DNA of 64,000 nt from Hysterium pulicare CBS 123377. Its lineage: Eukaryota > Ascomycota > Dothideomycetes > Hysteriales > Hysteriaceae. Both the position numbers and the translations under genes were made by a program. Location of the stretch: NCBI GenBank assembly GCA_000467715.1, contig AJFK01000068.1, positions 87,331-151,330 on the forward strand, read 5' to 3'. Positions 10,878 to 23,837 of this stretch are shown in pieces; the first letter of the stretch is position 1; every line of letters starts with the position of its first letter. Under the pieces are notes generated by a model, which saw nothing but the letters and a program-made list of their open reading frames with translations, did not search any database and was not told the DNA's origin.

Positions 10878-12029
10878 TTAATAATAGTCCCTGCCGTGAT
10901 GTCGATCAATATTGCCCTCACGAATCTGGCGGCTTACCCAGAAACTGTGATAGGTCGAGTAGTCTGAAGACAGGTCAGCGATCCGTCAATAGTTGAATGA
11001 AGGCAGTGGGGGTGTTTACCCCTTTCTCCAGAGATACCAAGCTGGCCGGCTATATTCACATATCCATCCTCATTCACCTCTCCACCTGCGGCAACATTTT
11101 TGAAGGAAACGTCGATTTCTGCCCATTGGGTGCGACAGAATGGACAAGTAATTTTGCCGGAAGCCCTTTTGGCCGCAGCCCATTGGTCGAAACAAGTCTT
11201 ATGAATGTTGTTGCCGCAGGCGGCCTTGCACCAGACGATTTCTTCTTTTTCAGGTTCGAATTCAATGCAGCAGATGGGGCAATCATCCTCGATGAGCTTT
11301 CGGTTGCCGTCACTCGAGGAGTCTGAAGAGTCGGCCGAAGGAATCGCAGGTGCATGCGCGATAATTTCTCTAAGTTCTGAGGACAAAAGGGCGAGCTGAT
11401 AAGCTATATCTTCTCGAGCTTTGAGAACACGGAGCATGACCTAATAGCTTGTTAGTGACCATAATCCGCGATAAACCACCCCTTTGACTCACGTAAATTA
11501 TATGCTTGCATTGATTGCCCTTCTCGGCGTGGGGGCAATTGCAACTTGGGACTTGTCTGATCTTCACGGTATAGACATTTCCCGTGGTTCCAGCAAGTTG
11601 TACAGTCTCTTCCGGGAGTTCTGCTGTCCCTCCTCTTGCCCTATCGAGCACAAACATACGTTGGGTCAATGCACGGCTTTTGATTCCCAAGTAACTCTTG
11701 GGGGCTTTCTTGCGATGTCTAGAGCGCGTTTAGACTCCATTGTGATGGGGATGATGATTAACTCACTGCCTAAGGCGCTTTTCTTCGTCAAGGTCGCTCC
11801 TTGGTTTCTTCGCCTTCTTCGGCTCCGGTTCTTCTGGGTCACCACCGCCGACGCCGTCCTGGAACTTGGCAGTGTCACTCTTCTTGACTGCTCCAAGAAA
11901 TTGCACCGAGTCATCTGATCCTTCGGCATATGTTATAGGCTGTTTGCGCTTTCTCTTTGTCGATTTCTCTGGTTTGTTGGGGGCTTCGCCTGGCTGCACG
12001 CCATAGGATTGGGTTTCGGGAACACCCAT
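10878..12029 (-). CDS. SWIM and RING zinc-finger protein, probable E3 ubiquitin ligase
   Basis: Four exons join in frame: 12029-11767, 11718-11493, 11440-11020 and 10963-10878. The product is about 331 residues. The N-terminal third is basic and acidic, with runs such as KSTKRKRKQP that look like nuclear localisation signals. The SWIM finger reads CNCPHAEKGNQCKH. The RING finger runs from DCPICCIEF through CGNNIHKTCF to CPFCRTQW, with all metal ligands visible. The last exon gives the ending RDYSTYHSFW...RDYY, replacing a shorter frame that would read through the intron. SWIM-RING proteins of the ZSWIM2/MEX type are ubiquitin ligases. The target here is unknown. Confidence 0.85.
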
Positions 12030-12477
12030 AGTATTGCTGAAGCAACCGAAAGATTTGAATGTGAACAGGAGTTTGATTCAGAAGACGTGCAAGACTGGCG
12101 TCGTGTTGTAGTGACGGAAGTGTGGATCGATGATGTAGGTATGTGACGAGGTGATCGATAAGAGAACACGCTAAGTCTTCGCAAGCACGTGACTTGCTCT
12201 CCCAGGAGCTGATCAAGTGAGAGTGAAGTGATGCAAATGCAGAGAATTATTTTATCAGGTAATGAGAATAATCTAGGCCACAGTCGTTATGGGGTGAGCA
12301 GAGCCTTGAAGTGAATCTATCTAGAATAAGAACTTCGAGAAAGACACACTATTCTAACAGTTCGTACTCTTTTAAATGCCCAATAGTCGAGTGTGTAGTT
12401 ATGTCTTTTCCTTTTGTTTCGGACATCACAATCTCTCATCTCTAGTGCTCACTGCTCTTGTATCCAACGCTGCAATC
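12030..12477. other. Short intergenic region
   Basis: This contains the promoter of the SWIM-RING gene and the 3' end of ADE13, both on the minus strand. A CACGTG box lies at 12186-12191. I see no gene. Confidence 0.5.
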
Positions 12478-14155
12478 TCAGACGTGCAACTCTTCCGACT
12501 CCTCAGCCTTTATCTTTCCAGTCTCAAAATACTTCTGCAGAACAGGCTTAACGTCTTTCGCGTAGAAAGCATCTACTTGCTCTGGCGCCCTTCCCACGAA
12601 TGTTTCCGGTCGAAGTAACTCGTCCAACTTTCCCAATATGGGTGCAAAGAAATCGGTCCTTTTGATTCTCTCGATCAGATCGTTGTCTTTTCCACGCTGC
12701 TTTACCTCTGCTCCAGCCTCGTGTGACAAGACTCTGATCTGTTCATGTGCTTCTTGACGACTGACACCTACAGCCACGAGAGCCATGATGATGTTCTCTG
12801 TCGCCATAAATGGTAGTTCGGCTTCTACTCGCTTCTTGATCACAGCAGGATACACAACCATGCCAGAAGAGATATTGTTGAGCAGAATGAGAGAGGCGTC
12901 CGCGCAAAGGAAGGACTGGGGAAGACACATACGCCGAATAGCACTGTCGTCGAGTGTCCGCTCAAACCATTGACTTGCGTAGGTAGCCATGGCATCCGCA
13001 GGAAGATTGCGTAGCTTGCGCCCGAGTGAACATAGTCTGGTTGTGTCAGCAATCAGGGAGAACTTACAGGGAGGAAGTGTCTTCGGAGGCAAACCTCTCA
13101 CTGCGCATAGGGTTGCGTTTGTAAGCCATCTACATCGTAAGCATTTAGCGAAGAGGTGGACAAAATAGAGTGAGAGGAGGTGTAACTTACAGCTGATGAT
13201 CCTATTTGCGTGGATTCAAACGGCTCCTCTAGCTCTTTGAATGAGGCAAGATGCCGGATGTCTTGGCCTATACGCTCGCATGTCGCGCCAAATGAACCTA
13301 GAGCATTGAGAACGTCACCGTCAATCTTACGTGAATAGGTCTGGCTTGAAATAATGTACGCAGACTTGAAGCCTGCCTTTTGCGTTACTAGCTCGTCAAG
13401 CAGCTCCACTTTAGAATGGTCACCGTTGAAGATCTGAAGAAAAGAGGCCTATAGATCGGACAGTCAGAGAGCAAATAAGCGTACAAGAGTAATGGTTTTA
13501 CCTGAGTTCCAGTTGTACCTTTGACGCCTCGAAAGCGAAGGTCATCGCGGGCTCTCTCAATGTTACGCAAATCCATCAGCAAATCCTGAATCCATAAGCA
13601 CGCCCTCTTCCCAACAGTCGTCAACTGAGCGGGCTGTAGGTGGGTATATGCTAGGCATGCAAGAGCTTTGTGTTCCTTTGCAAAGGCGGAGAGCTTTTCG
13701 ATGACCGTTGCCAGTTTAGGAAGCAAAATATCAAGTCCGTCTCGAAGGAAAATCTGTCTGCATCAGCATCCTGTCTTCTGTTGAATCTCTCCCATAATAC
13801 CCACGAGATCGGCGTTATCAGTACAATAGCAAGACGTAGCTCCCCAGTGAATGATGCCTGCTGCTGCTGGCGCTTTCAACCCAAATGTGTGCACGTGGGC
13901 CATCACATCGTGCCTTCGCTTCTTCTCCTCTTCTGCTGCAACTGCGAATTCTTCGTCGCGAATGATCTGATGAGCCTTCATTTCATCTATTGCCTCATCG
14001 CTGATGTCGAGCCCAAGACTCTTTTCGCTCTCCGCAAGCCATGTCCATAGCTGTCTCCAGGTGCTGAAGCGATTTCGCGCGCTGAAAAGATACTTCATCT
14101 CAGAACTCGCATAGCGAGAGTTGAGAGGGTCTTGATAGACATCGTATGAATTCAT
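12478..14155 (-). CDS. ADE13: Adenylosuccinate lyase
   Basis: This enzyme catalyses two steps of purine synthesis: cleavage of SAICAR, and of adenylosuccinate to AMP plus fumarate. Five exons join in frame: 14155-13805, 13753-13502, 13448-13191, 13129-13095 and 13036-12478. The product is 484 residues, the usual length. It starts with [17 protein letters not shown] and carries the conserved [16 protein letters not shown] block. The fumarase/aspartase signature ([14 protein letters not shown]) is split by an intron so that a 35-base exon encodes most of it. The last intron contains a second good donor (GTAAGT) inside it, but use of that donor would break the frame. The enzyme is a cytosolic homotetramer. 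Confidence 0.95.
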
Positions 14156-15032
14156 AGTGATCTGCAGAATTTAGCATCCGAAGAAACCGTACCAATAGTT
14201 CACACATGGGACCCGGTATATAGCCCTGGTAGGGGACCATAGCAGCGACAAAGACGGTGCTGAATGTTGGTATGTGCGAGGGTTTGTTGTGACTGGTAAG
14301 ACCATTTCCATATAATATGGACGAACACGCGAAGTACGAGCATGAGAAAAGGAGCGTAGACTGGTTGGGAAGGAAGGTATTGTACATACAATAAATAATG
14401 TTCGAGTTTCCCCAATTATCTTAGGAATTGCAAGGTTCAACGCTCTCTTCTACCAAGTCCGAAGGCGATGTTGACTCGAGGATTGAAAGTCTTCCTGGAG
14501 ATACCTTGGGACGATAACGCATTAGATTGGTGTCCACACAAGATGGTAATCCAGTAACGGCAGCACCATCCAAGAGGCCTCCTGTGGTCGGAAAAAAGAA
14601 GCTGATTCGCGCCATTACGGCTTGTCGGGCCAAAGTTCGCCGACACTCGGAGAGCTGCACGTGACACGCCAAGAGATCAGAGCTCTCTAAATAGTTCAGC
14701 CACATCAGAGCGGGACAACATTCTTCCCTGGGGACCTTCAGGACCTTGCGACCTTGCAATCCACCAAGGTACAATAGCCAACTCTGTGGAACCAATGCAA
14801 CAACCGGGAAAAAGGATTGCATTATATCTTCACCATGCTAAGGCAGTCAGACCCCTGCGTTGACCCCGCTATAGCACTCCACAAGGGGCAGGAGCATTCC
14901 CGGGTGTACGTCTCTCAGGCCCTGTGACGTCGCACCGCAAAACTGCTTACGAGACTGTCAGTACATAAACACCCATACCATTGCCCTCTGGGCTTCCTTT
15001 TCCATGTCGTCTCACACACTTCTTCTCGAGAT
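14156..15032. other. Divergent promoter region
   Basis: This lies between the starts of ADE13 (minus) and the GH92 gene (plus). It contains a 133-codon minus-strand open frame (14421-14822) that resembles nothing and is probably chance. A CACGTG box lies at 14658-14663. Confidence 0.5.
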
Positions 15033-17870
15033 ATGCTCTTTTCATCCCTCTACAAAGGCGCCTGCTTTTCTTTAACCTACCATGCGGTCGTGTCTGAAGC
15101 TCTTCCATCTGTGACACGCACCCCTGGTTTCGATGTATTGCAATATGTTGATCAGTTGATTGGGTCCCAGAATGGAGGCAATGTATTTTCTGGTGCAACT
15201 TTGCCCTATGGCATGGCGAAAGCCGTTGCCGACGTCGACAGGGATAACACAGGCGGCTTTTCCACGGATGGTAGCAATGTCACGGGATTTTCGAGGTACC
15301 ATCGAGCGTATGTCATATCAAAGCAACGGCTTTGCTAACACCGTATAGTATGCACGATTCTGGAACTGGCGGTCAGTTACTGAACCCCATCCCCCAACAG
15401 ATATACTGCCTCTAAGCTAGTTTGAGTCAGCGACTTACACGAGAATCTAGGTAATCCTAGTCTTGGCAATTTCCCAATCTTTCCGCAGCTATGCCCCGAA
15501 GACGATATAAACCAATGCAAGTTCCCAATTGCTTCGAGAGCAACGCCTTATATCAACGACTCCATCCGTGCGAGTCCAGGATATTTTGCCTTGACACTCG
15601 CCAATGGAATCAGTGCAGAAATGACGACAACGGAACACACAGCACTATATCAATTCACTTTCCCAGATCAGCAGGCCAGCAATGGCTCTTCTCTCAGTCC
15701 CTTGGTGTTGTTAGACGGAACGTATGCATGCTCTAACCATCATTTGTTGGAAAACTTAATGGCTAACACTTTCCAAGTGATCTTTGGCAGTCTAGGCAAA
15801 ACTGTTCTATAAGTATTGATCCCCAAACAGGAAGAATGAAAGGTAACGGCACATTCCTTCCAAGCTTCGGCCGGGGGTATTATATAATGCATTTTTGTGT
15901 AGACTTTGCGGCCAGCGCGACGGTGAAAGATTCAGGCATGTGGGTGAATGACCGGGCCGGGACCGAGCCTAAAGAGCTTTTTTTAACTAGAGGCTTCAAT
16001 CTGTTTTACCTGGAGGCCGGTGGCTTTGTGAGATTTAATGGCCCTCTCGCCGGAAACCTAAGCGTCAGAATGGGAATGAGTTTTATAAGTCCAGACCAAG
16101 CCTGTCAGAGTGCAGAAAAAGAGATACCTGGGCCTACATATGATTTCGACGCAGTGAGAAGTAAGGCTGAAACAACATGGCGACAGAAGCTCAGCCCCAT
16201 CACCCTTGAAACAGGAGGTGTGAGCGATAGCATAAAAACCAGCTTCTGGAGTGCGATATATAGGACTATGATATCGCCGCAGAACTACACTGGAGAAAAC
16301 CCATTATGGAATAGCTCAGAGCCTTACTTTGACTCCTTCTATTGGTAGGTGATGATCCCACATTCAAGATTATTTGCTGAAGTGACCGGAAATGCCAGTA
16401 TTTGGGATTCTTTCCGAGTTCAACATCCCTGGCTCACCATCATTGATCCAGTGGTACAGTCGCAGATGGTTCGCAGTCTTCTTGATACATACAAGCATGC
16501 CGGGTGGCTCCCTGACTGCAGAATGGTCAGCAATACCTATTAACTTAAGGGTACATTGAGCTGTGTCTGACCTCCAGCAGTCTCTGTGCAAAGGCTGGAC
16601 GCAAGGCGGCTCGAATGCGGACAATGTCCTTGTGGACGCTTACGTCAAGAATCTCACGGGAATTGATTGGAACCTAGCATATGAAGCTATCGTCAACGAC
16701 GCTGAGAATGAACCTCTCGAGTGGTCGTACGAAGGAAGAGGTGGATTGATGAGCTGGAAACGCTTAAATTACATCCCCTATCTTGATTATGATTACCTTG
16801 GATTCGGTACCAATTCAAGAAGTATTTCGAGAACCCTGGAATATTCTTACAACGATTTTTGTCTTTCCACCTTGGCTAGAGGACTTGGAAAGGACCATTC
16901 CACTTATCTTCTACGATCCAATAACTGGCGAAATCTATTCAAGGAAGATCAAACCTCGTCCATCAATGGCACGGATACAGGATTCAGGGGCTTCTTCCAA
17001 CCAAAATACTTGAATGGGAGCTGGGGTTTCCAAGACCCTATTGCTTGTAGTCCTCTTACCGATTTTTGCTCCCTCACGTCAAATCCATCGGAGACATTCG
17101 AGAGCTCTGTGTGGGAGTACCTTTTGTGAGTTTGATCCGAGCGGCGAGTTTTTAAGTATCATTGACCAATCTCGTTACTATAGCTTCGTTCCCCACAACG
17201 TGAAGACACTCATAGAGCTCCTCGGTGGCCCTGAATCTTTCATCAAACGCTTGGACTTTTTCCACAGTTCAGGTCTTGCGGACATTGGCAATGAGCCCGT
17301 ATTCTTGACGGTTTTTCTTGTTGGTTTCAATATAATCCTTTTAACTACTTGTCTTAATTTGCTTCTAGGCTCACTATGCAAAACGGCCTGGTCTCTCCGC
17401 CGTCCGTGCTCATAGCTACATTCCTCGTGTTTTCAACGATACCACAGGCGGGCTACCAGGAAATGACGATTCAGGTAGGACTTTAACTTTCCTTGTTCGC
17501 CATATCTGACTCGACTACAGGAGCCATGGCGGCCTTTAGTATTTTCAGCATGATTGGGCTCTTCCCAAACCCGGGCCAGAACGTGTATTTGATCATTCCT
17601 CCATTCTTTGAGGCCGTGAGTATCACCAATCCACAGACCAACAAAACCGCGACGATCAGAAATATCAACTTTGACAGCACTTACGAGAATATCTACATTC
17701 AGAAGGCAACTCTGAATGGACTGCCGTATTCTAAAAGCTGGATTGGACACGAGTTCTTCACGCAGGGCTGGACGCTTGAATTAACGCTTGGAGATACGGA
17801 AGGGGATTGGGGTACGGAAGAGGAAGATTTGCCACCAAGTGTTTCAATGGGGGAAATGCAGTATTCGTAA
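15033..17870 (+). CDS. Glycoside hydrolase family 92 alpha-mannosidase
   Basis: This is a calcium-dependent exo-alpha-mannosidase of family GH92, probably secreted and acting on mannans or N-glycans. Nine exons join in frame: 15033-15307, 15349-15371, 15451-15721, 15778-16344, 16399-16525, 16581-17125, 17184-17310, 17369-17474 and 17521-17870. They give about 796 residues. Exon 2 is 23 bases. Family landmarks are VDQLIGSQNGGNVFSGATLP near the start, MKGNGTFLPSFGRG, LPDCRMSLCKGWTQGGSNAD, SRTLEYSYNDF, and the C-terminal GNDDSGAMAAFSIFSMIGLF. The N-terminus is only a weak signal peptide, so the true start could lie upstream. Which mannose linkage it cuts cannot be told from sequence. Confidence 0.9.
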
Positions 17871-17892
17871 CCCGAGCACTCACCAGGGAATG

Positions 17893-18030
17893 CCAAAATT
17901 CGTCGTTCTCGGAGGGTCTGCGCGTACCACCTGCTTTACTACCCGCCTACACAGCCAGTTTAGACTGTGTACAAGGCTTAAAAGCAAGTTGCCACCCTTG
18001 GGGTTATTCAGAAGGTATGATATTGGATAG
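17893..18030 (+). repeat. Diverged direct repeat, copy A
   Basis: This segment, just after the GH92 stop, shares its order of blocks with 18244-18345. Common blocks are ATTCGTCGTT, GGTCTGC, CTTTACTACC/CTTTACCACC, and AAAAGCAAGTTGCC followed by a CCTTG...TTATTC stretch. Copy A carries a longer spacer before the last block. Confidence 0.6.
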
Positions 18031-18243
18031 ATACCGTCTGGACCTATACAGCCAAGGGTATTCGGCAGTATGACCACTATCGACACCCGCCATGACTAGC
18101 TTTGTCAAACCGGATTTTGTATGCATAGTACAATAGAGCAGGCTTCGTATACGTAATGAACCTCGTAACTGTTATTGTGAATTGATGCCGCAAGCTTTCA
18201 GGGATTTATGTTCATAACTTATTTACTGCTGCACACGGGTGTC

Positions 18244-18345
18244 AGAATTCGTCGTTTCAGACTATGGGTCTGCATCAACCCTTTTCTTTACCACCATAAA
18301 AGCAAGTTGCCGTCCTTGAGTTTATTCGGATAGTAGCATATAGAA
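18244..18345 (+). repeat. Diverged direct repeat, copy B
   Basis: This is the second, shorter copy of the segment at 17893-18030, in the same orientation and about 350 bases downstream. The differences are scattered substitutions and an indel. No coding capacity is evident. Confidence 0.6.
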
Positions 18346-18703
18346 CACAACCTATCCAGACTTGCACCAGCAAAGGAGTTCATAGTACAACTACCAAAGA
18401 CACCCATCGTGGTATCTGGGCTCAGACAACATTCACCTCAATCCGCTGACGTCGGAGTACCTTTATACTTTATACGTGCAAGTGCACCGGTTATGACTAT
18501 GGTGTGTCCACGTATTTGCTGTCCTTCGTGACTTGATTGGCATAACCTGCTTCTGTCGGAGCATCCACGTAAGCCCCACCCTTCTAGCCATCTTCAAGGT
18601 CGTCCCGCCCTGATAAACAAAACACAGACCGCTCTCCCGGACATTGGAATCGTTTGCGAGCTCGATATTGAATGCAGCTGAGCGACCGTGAAAGCCAAGA
18701 GAC

Positions 18704-21036
18704 ATGAGGGCTCGTGTCGCAAATCGCCTCCGAAGCTCGTCTCTCAGCGCCGTTCCTCCTCCACATACATCTTCCGACTACTCTACGTCACTTGCTCGTG
18801 CAGCCGCAAGAATCCTCTACCGATCACCAATCCCCTCAAAAGACAATAGGCCGATATATGTACTGAACGTTGCTGCCTTACCAGATGCTCGAGAGGCTGA
18901 GTTTGACGCTTTACTCCCCTACGTCCTCGCAAGGCTTCCTGGAGAGGACGAACTCCTAAGAGGGTCGGAATATGAAGTGGTGGTCTTTGCAGGCGACTCC
19001 GACGGCGCAACAACGTCTACGAAGAAGCATAGGCCGGGCTGGGGATGGTTTTTACAAGCATACCATGTCCTGTCCCGGGCTATGCGCAAACGGTTACAAA
19101 AGCTTTATATCGTTCAAGAGAAGGCATGGATAAGAATCTTGAGCGAGATATTTTCAACAATAGTCAGCCCAAAGTTCAGAAGAAAGATCGTTCACGGTGT
19201 GTACTCTCTGGTCGGAGAGAATCGTCTGACTATGGGCTACTGTGCTGACTCTGTACTTCCTTAGCCTCATCGATGAGCAATCTAGCCCTGCACATTGCCA
19301 TCGAAGACCTTCTCATTCCACCCTCGGCATATCTTAACGATCGACGCGTATCCAGCGAGATATATGCGCCGTACGCGAGCGGCCGACGAGCATTTGCTGT
19401 CCGCCAACCTCTACCAAGGAATGCCAATGGAGAGACACGACTCCCTCGAATTCTTCGGGAAACTACCAATTTCGTTCTCTTGGATCAGAATATTGGCACG
19501 GAAGGATTATTCAGAGTACCTCCGCACTCGAAATTGAAGGAGGTTCTTAAGGAGGCATATGACAGAGGACAAAAGTTCATCATATGGAAGGATAACAACG
19601 TCATTCTTCCGATTCCAAAGTATCCTAATGCTGAAGGCGTTGCAGAAGTGATCGGAGAACTGGACCAAAGGGATGCGTACGGAGTCATCATGGCCGCAGG
19701 TTTAATAAAGTCTTGGTACGCTGAGCTTAAACAACCAATATTTCCCCAGTCAACATACCAAGATTTGAAAAAGTTCTTCGGCAGCCCAGATGCTATACCC
19801 ACGCTGGCCCGATCGACTGAGTTGTTTTCCCCGGCATCTGAATGGTCAATCTTACCTGCCGTCTCCCGCGAGATTATAGTCCGGCACTTACTACCCCTGT
19901 TGGCCGCCGTTGCGGCGCGACAGGAGCAAAATAAGATGAATCCAGAGAATTTGGCAGTATGCTTTGCACCGGCCCTACTCTGCGGTCCTGACCAAATTGA
20001 GGATGCGAAGATGTCTTCTATTGTCCGAAGGATCCTTACAGCTGTTATCGGACTGTGGTCTGAAGGCCTTCGTGAGGCCTGCGGAGTAGATCCTAAGTCA
20101 TTTGAGGCCGACCTTCGCCTGCCCCTAGACCGAAATGATTGGGAAGATCCTTTGGAAGGTAGGACCTACAGTCAGGCTCCAGGCGAAGTGGATGAAAAGC
20201 AAGTAACCGGAATTATACTTCAGGACAACGAAGCAATCCCAGAGCGACCCCCACCTCTACCGCCACGAATTTTGGCTTCTGGAAGCTCTTCGGAGGAGCA
20301 GGCTACCAAACGGAAGCCGGCCCCTCCTCTAGTGGTGCCACCACCTAGATACTCGACTATAATCTCAGACGCGCCTCGCGACGTTGCAGAATCACCGGTC
20401 AGCTATGCTGCGGTGACTGACGGCTTTGCTCCTCCACGTCCTTCTCAAGAGGATAGTCCCTCTGAGAAGAAATTTGGTACGAACAGTGCTGGTTATCCTA
20501 CTCCTCAAATCACTCTTCCCAAACGAAAAGCCCTGACAGCAGAGCAGGTCGATAACGCCGAAAGTGCAGTAGCACAAGCCCAAGCACGCACATTGCCAGA
20601 CAAAGGGACGGCTTTGCCGGGATTGGCGAATCTGAATATTGTGGAAGCGATAAAGCGGAAGCCTGTCGAGTCTCAGTCTTCCACAATTGACTTTCGGAGA
20701 CCTAGTTGGCCTGCATCTGCAAATCGGCAACCTAACATCACGTCCCTTGCACGCCCTGTGTACCCTCCTACTACTACCGTGTCTCATCGACCTCCTTCCA
20801 AATCGACTTCCTTGCCTATCTCTGCGCCAAAGGCTAGGACGCCTTCACCAAGTCTGCTCCAACGAATGCCATCATTTGACAACGTTGCCTCGTCTAAGCC
20901 ACCCAGTGGTCTTGCTCCTCCATCTCTGCCGCAAAGGCTGAACTTGAAAAAAGCATCTGTGGATGATCTACGTCGGTTGTACGAAGAAAGAGCTGGAACA
21001 GCGAAGACTTTGGTGGAAGCTGGCAAGCACAAGTGA
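18704..21036 (+). CDS. Sec14-like plus RhoGAP protein (Ecm25-like)
   Basis: Two exons (18704-19196 and 19265-21036) give about 754 residues. Residues 40-185 resemble the CRAL-TRIO/Sec14-type domain of Ecm25 and p50RhoGAP, with DNRPIYVLNVAALPD and HVLSRAMRKRLQKLYIVQ. The RhoGAP domain follows (residues 210-440), with the arginine-finger region NIGTEGLFRVPPHSKLKEV and the helix NKMNPENLAVCFAPALL. The tail is long and proline-rich (PERPPPLPPR, RKPAPPLVVPPPR) and likely binds SH3 domains. Such proteins stimulate GTP hydrolysis by Rho-type GTPases and act in polarity and cell-wall control. A Rho1 gene lies 18 kb away in this window, but a direct link is only a guess. Confidence 0.85.
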
Positions 21037-21828
21037 GGAACTGCTGCTGATAGCAGTGTTGTCTACCTAGTAACTGTATATGATAAGGCAAGAAGAATAC
21101 ACGTTGGAGCACATCGAAGTCACACTCTTTCTGATACCCAACAGTATGCGTTACTAGGTAACAAATAACTTTAATTGCTTGTATTACCTCGAGTTGGCCT
21201 AGCCCGCGTCGCGCTATAGTTAGCTCTGAAAAGTTGCGCCCAAATAAACTTTGGGATTGGGAGGACAGGTCTTCTTAGATGTGCATTCCTGTTATTGGCT
21301 TAGGATTGAGAAAACGTATCTCCTAGACAACAACTAATGGGGGTGTCCTTGCATTGCTGAATGGCGAAAGGGGTTGCATAACTGTTGGTGTATTACCTCG
21401 AGTAGCCAGGAGGATGGGAAAGAGAGGGACGCTTGGACACTTTGCTCAAAGGGGAGCAGGCGTAATCTGTAATGGATCGATACAAAGGGCCAGCTGGATG
21501 CTACAAACATAGAAAAGAATCGATTGACCACAACCTGAGCCCCTACGTATGTGCCAAACTCGAAAATAGGAACGCGTCCTTCGGGCCATGCGATTCCGAT
21601 ATTCACAAGCATTCCTTATCGATAAGCGATGACATGCTGGGACAGGGATAAGCACTTTCCCAAGCGAAGTCCGGAATTGAAAGAAAGCCCCTTCCATATG
21701 TCGGAAGAACCACATAACGCCGGGCATGACTCTGAGACCTCTACAGAATATATAGAGGACACTTCGCGACCGTCGTTCCTACAAGACCAAAATCAATTGG
21801 TGTGTATACGTATCCATAGATACAGAAT
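21037..21828. other. Intergenic region upstream of ARO2
   Basis: This holds the 3' region of the RhoGAP gene and the promoter of ARO2. The block TATTACCTCGAGT occurs twice (near 21182 and 21391). No gene is recognised. Confidence 0.5.
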
Positions 21829-23235
21829 ATGGGTTCAACTTTCGGAACCAACTTCAGAGTCACAACGTACGAAGTCACGCCCACACTATCTAACTCATTG
21901 ACTAATGAGCTTCCTTAGCTACGGAGAATCTCATTGCCTCTCGGTGGGATGCATAATCGATGGCTGCCCTCCAGGAATGGCCCTCACCGAAGATGACATC
22001 CAACCTCAAATGACACGACGTCGTCCCGGCCAATCTGCGATTACAACACCCCGCGACGAAAAGGATCGAGTGGAGATTCAGTCAGGCACAGAGTTTGGGA
22101 TCACATTAGGCACTCCGATTGGATTAAAAGTTATGAACGAGAACCAGAGGAAGCAGGATTATGGAAACAAGACGATGGACTTATACCCCAGGCCAAGCCA
22201 TGCGGATTGGACCTATTTAGAGAAATATGGGGTGAAGGCTAGCTCTGGAGGGGGCAGGAGTAGTGCAAGGGAGACAATCGGTAAGCCCGTCTCTATACTT
22301 GAGAAGTTGCTGAAGCTATGGCATCGATTGGCCAGATCAAACTTGCGATGGCAGCCCAAATTAACATCTCGACAGGGCGTGTGGCCGCAGGTGCAATCGC
22401 TGAGAAATACTTACTACAGGCTTACGGCGTAGAGATCATCGCATTCGTGTCTTCAATCGGCAATGAATTCCTTTTCCCGCCCACACCAACACACCCAACC
22501 GCTGCAACGAATCCGGAATTCCTTAAAATGATTGACCAGATTGACCGGAAGACGGTGGACTCATTTATTCCAGTCCGATGTCCCAACGAGGAGGCTAGCA
22601 AACGTATGGAGCAGTTGGTGGCAGAGTTTCGGGACCGTCAAGATAGCATAGGAGGAACATTGACGTGTGTGATACGAAATTGTCCAAGCGGACTAGGAGA
22701 GCCATGCTTCGATAAGTTGGAAGCAATGCTTGCACACGCTATGCTCAGCATACCCGCAACGAAAGGTTTCGAGATAGGGTCAGGATTTGGAGGATGCCAA
22801 ATACCAGGTTCGATACATAACGATCCTTTCATCAAGGCTCCCGCCGTTCCACCGTCACAGTCAGGCGCACAGTCGTCAACAACACGACCACGTCTTACTA
22901 CGAAGACGAACAACTCCGGAGGCATCCAAGGCGGGATTTCAAATGGAGCTGCAATCTACTTCACAGTGGGATTCAAACCGCCTGCGACGATTGGACAGGC
23001 ACAGCAGACGGCAACGTATGAAGAGAGCGACGGCGTTCTAGAAGCAAAGGGTCGGCATGACCCATGTGTGGTTCCTCGCGCCGTTCCGATTGTGGAGGCT
23101 ATGGCTGCCTTGGTAGTGATGGATGCAGTATTGGCTCAGCAGGCGCGACAAACCGCAAGATCCTTATTGCCGCCGCTCAAGGCAGTTGTGCCCGTGGTTA
23201 GCATCTCGGCGCCAAACGGAGCTAACGGTGTTTGA
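21829..23235 (+). CDS. ARO2: Chorismate synthase
   Basis: This enzyme makes chorismate from 5-enolpyruvylshikimate-3-phosphate, the last shikimate-pathway step before the aromatic amino acids. Three exons join in frame: 21829-21866, 21919-22280 and 22376-23235, giving 419 residues. The start at 21829 is chosen because the 38-base first exon gives the family N-terminus [18 protein letters not shown] across the splice. An ATG at 21905 would truncate the protein. Signatures are [33 protein letters not shown] and [19 protein letters not shown]. Fungal enzymes are usually bifunctional and also reduce FMN using NADPH. The length and motif order match the family. Confidence 0.95.
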
Positions 23236-23837
23236 ATCTGGATCTGTACAATACATACCTATGACAGCTTAGGATAGAAATGCGATGAGACTGTTCGATG
23301 ATTCAACCTAGAACGGTCATTCTCTACCGCTTGGCATGGGCCTCAACACCCTCAACCAAAGGTTTAGTCAATGATACTTTGAGCTTCTCGCGTCTATACG
23401 AAGATGAGGTAGGGATGATGCCGAAGTGGTTACTATAGTCACGTGTAGCATATCTCTGATTGCCTGGGTGGGATTGGGCAAAGTTGGATCACGTGAGCGG
23501 AAAACACTCATGATGCCGTGCCTGGCATCTCCTTGGCCGTCGGCATCCAGTTGAACTTCTTTCATTTGGTGGCGCCAGCTCCCGATCCGACATCTGGCCG
23601 CATAGCACATTCACCCATTGAGAGTGACTCGGTCATCCGGCGCTCCCGTTGACCTTTGCTGAGTGGCAACGTCATACTTGTTCAAAATCCAATTGTTGTC
23701 CTCGCCCTGAGCTGCGGTGCGCGCCAGGGAGACGACGACAGTCCCATCATGTTTCTCGCATTCTAGCCTTCACCTTTGGACGCGCCAAATCCTCTTCAAG
23801 ATTTTGCTGGAGCTCTGATTCGCAATTGACTAGCAAC
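23236..23837. other. Promoter region of the Zn2Cys6 gene
   Basis: No gene is seen. Two CACGTG boxes lie at 23440-23445 and 23490-23495; the second is part of TCACGTGA. Confidence 0.5.
23489..23496. promoter_or_regulatory. TCACGTGA E-box palindrome
   Basis: This is a perfect eight-base palindrome about 345 bases upstream of the Zn2Cys6 regulator. bHLH factors of the Cbf1/Pho4 type bind CACGTG. Function is inferred from the match only. Confidence 0.25.

Larger units (their letters stand above)
17871..18703. other. Intergenic region with a diverged duplication
   Basis: No gene is recognised. Two imperfect copies of about 110-140 bases lie here (listed separately). Confidence 0.5.

Noticed and set aside
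14421-14822. 133-codon minus-strand frame upstream of ADE13
   Set aside because: There is no recognisable domain and no convincing splice sites, and it occupies the divergent promoter.
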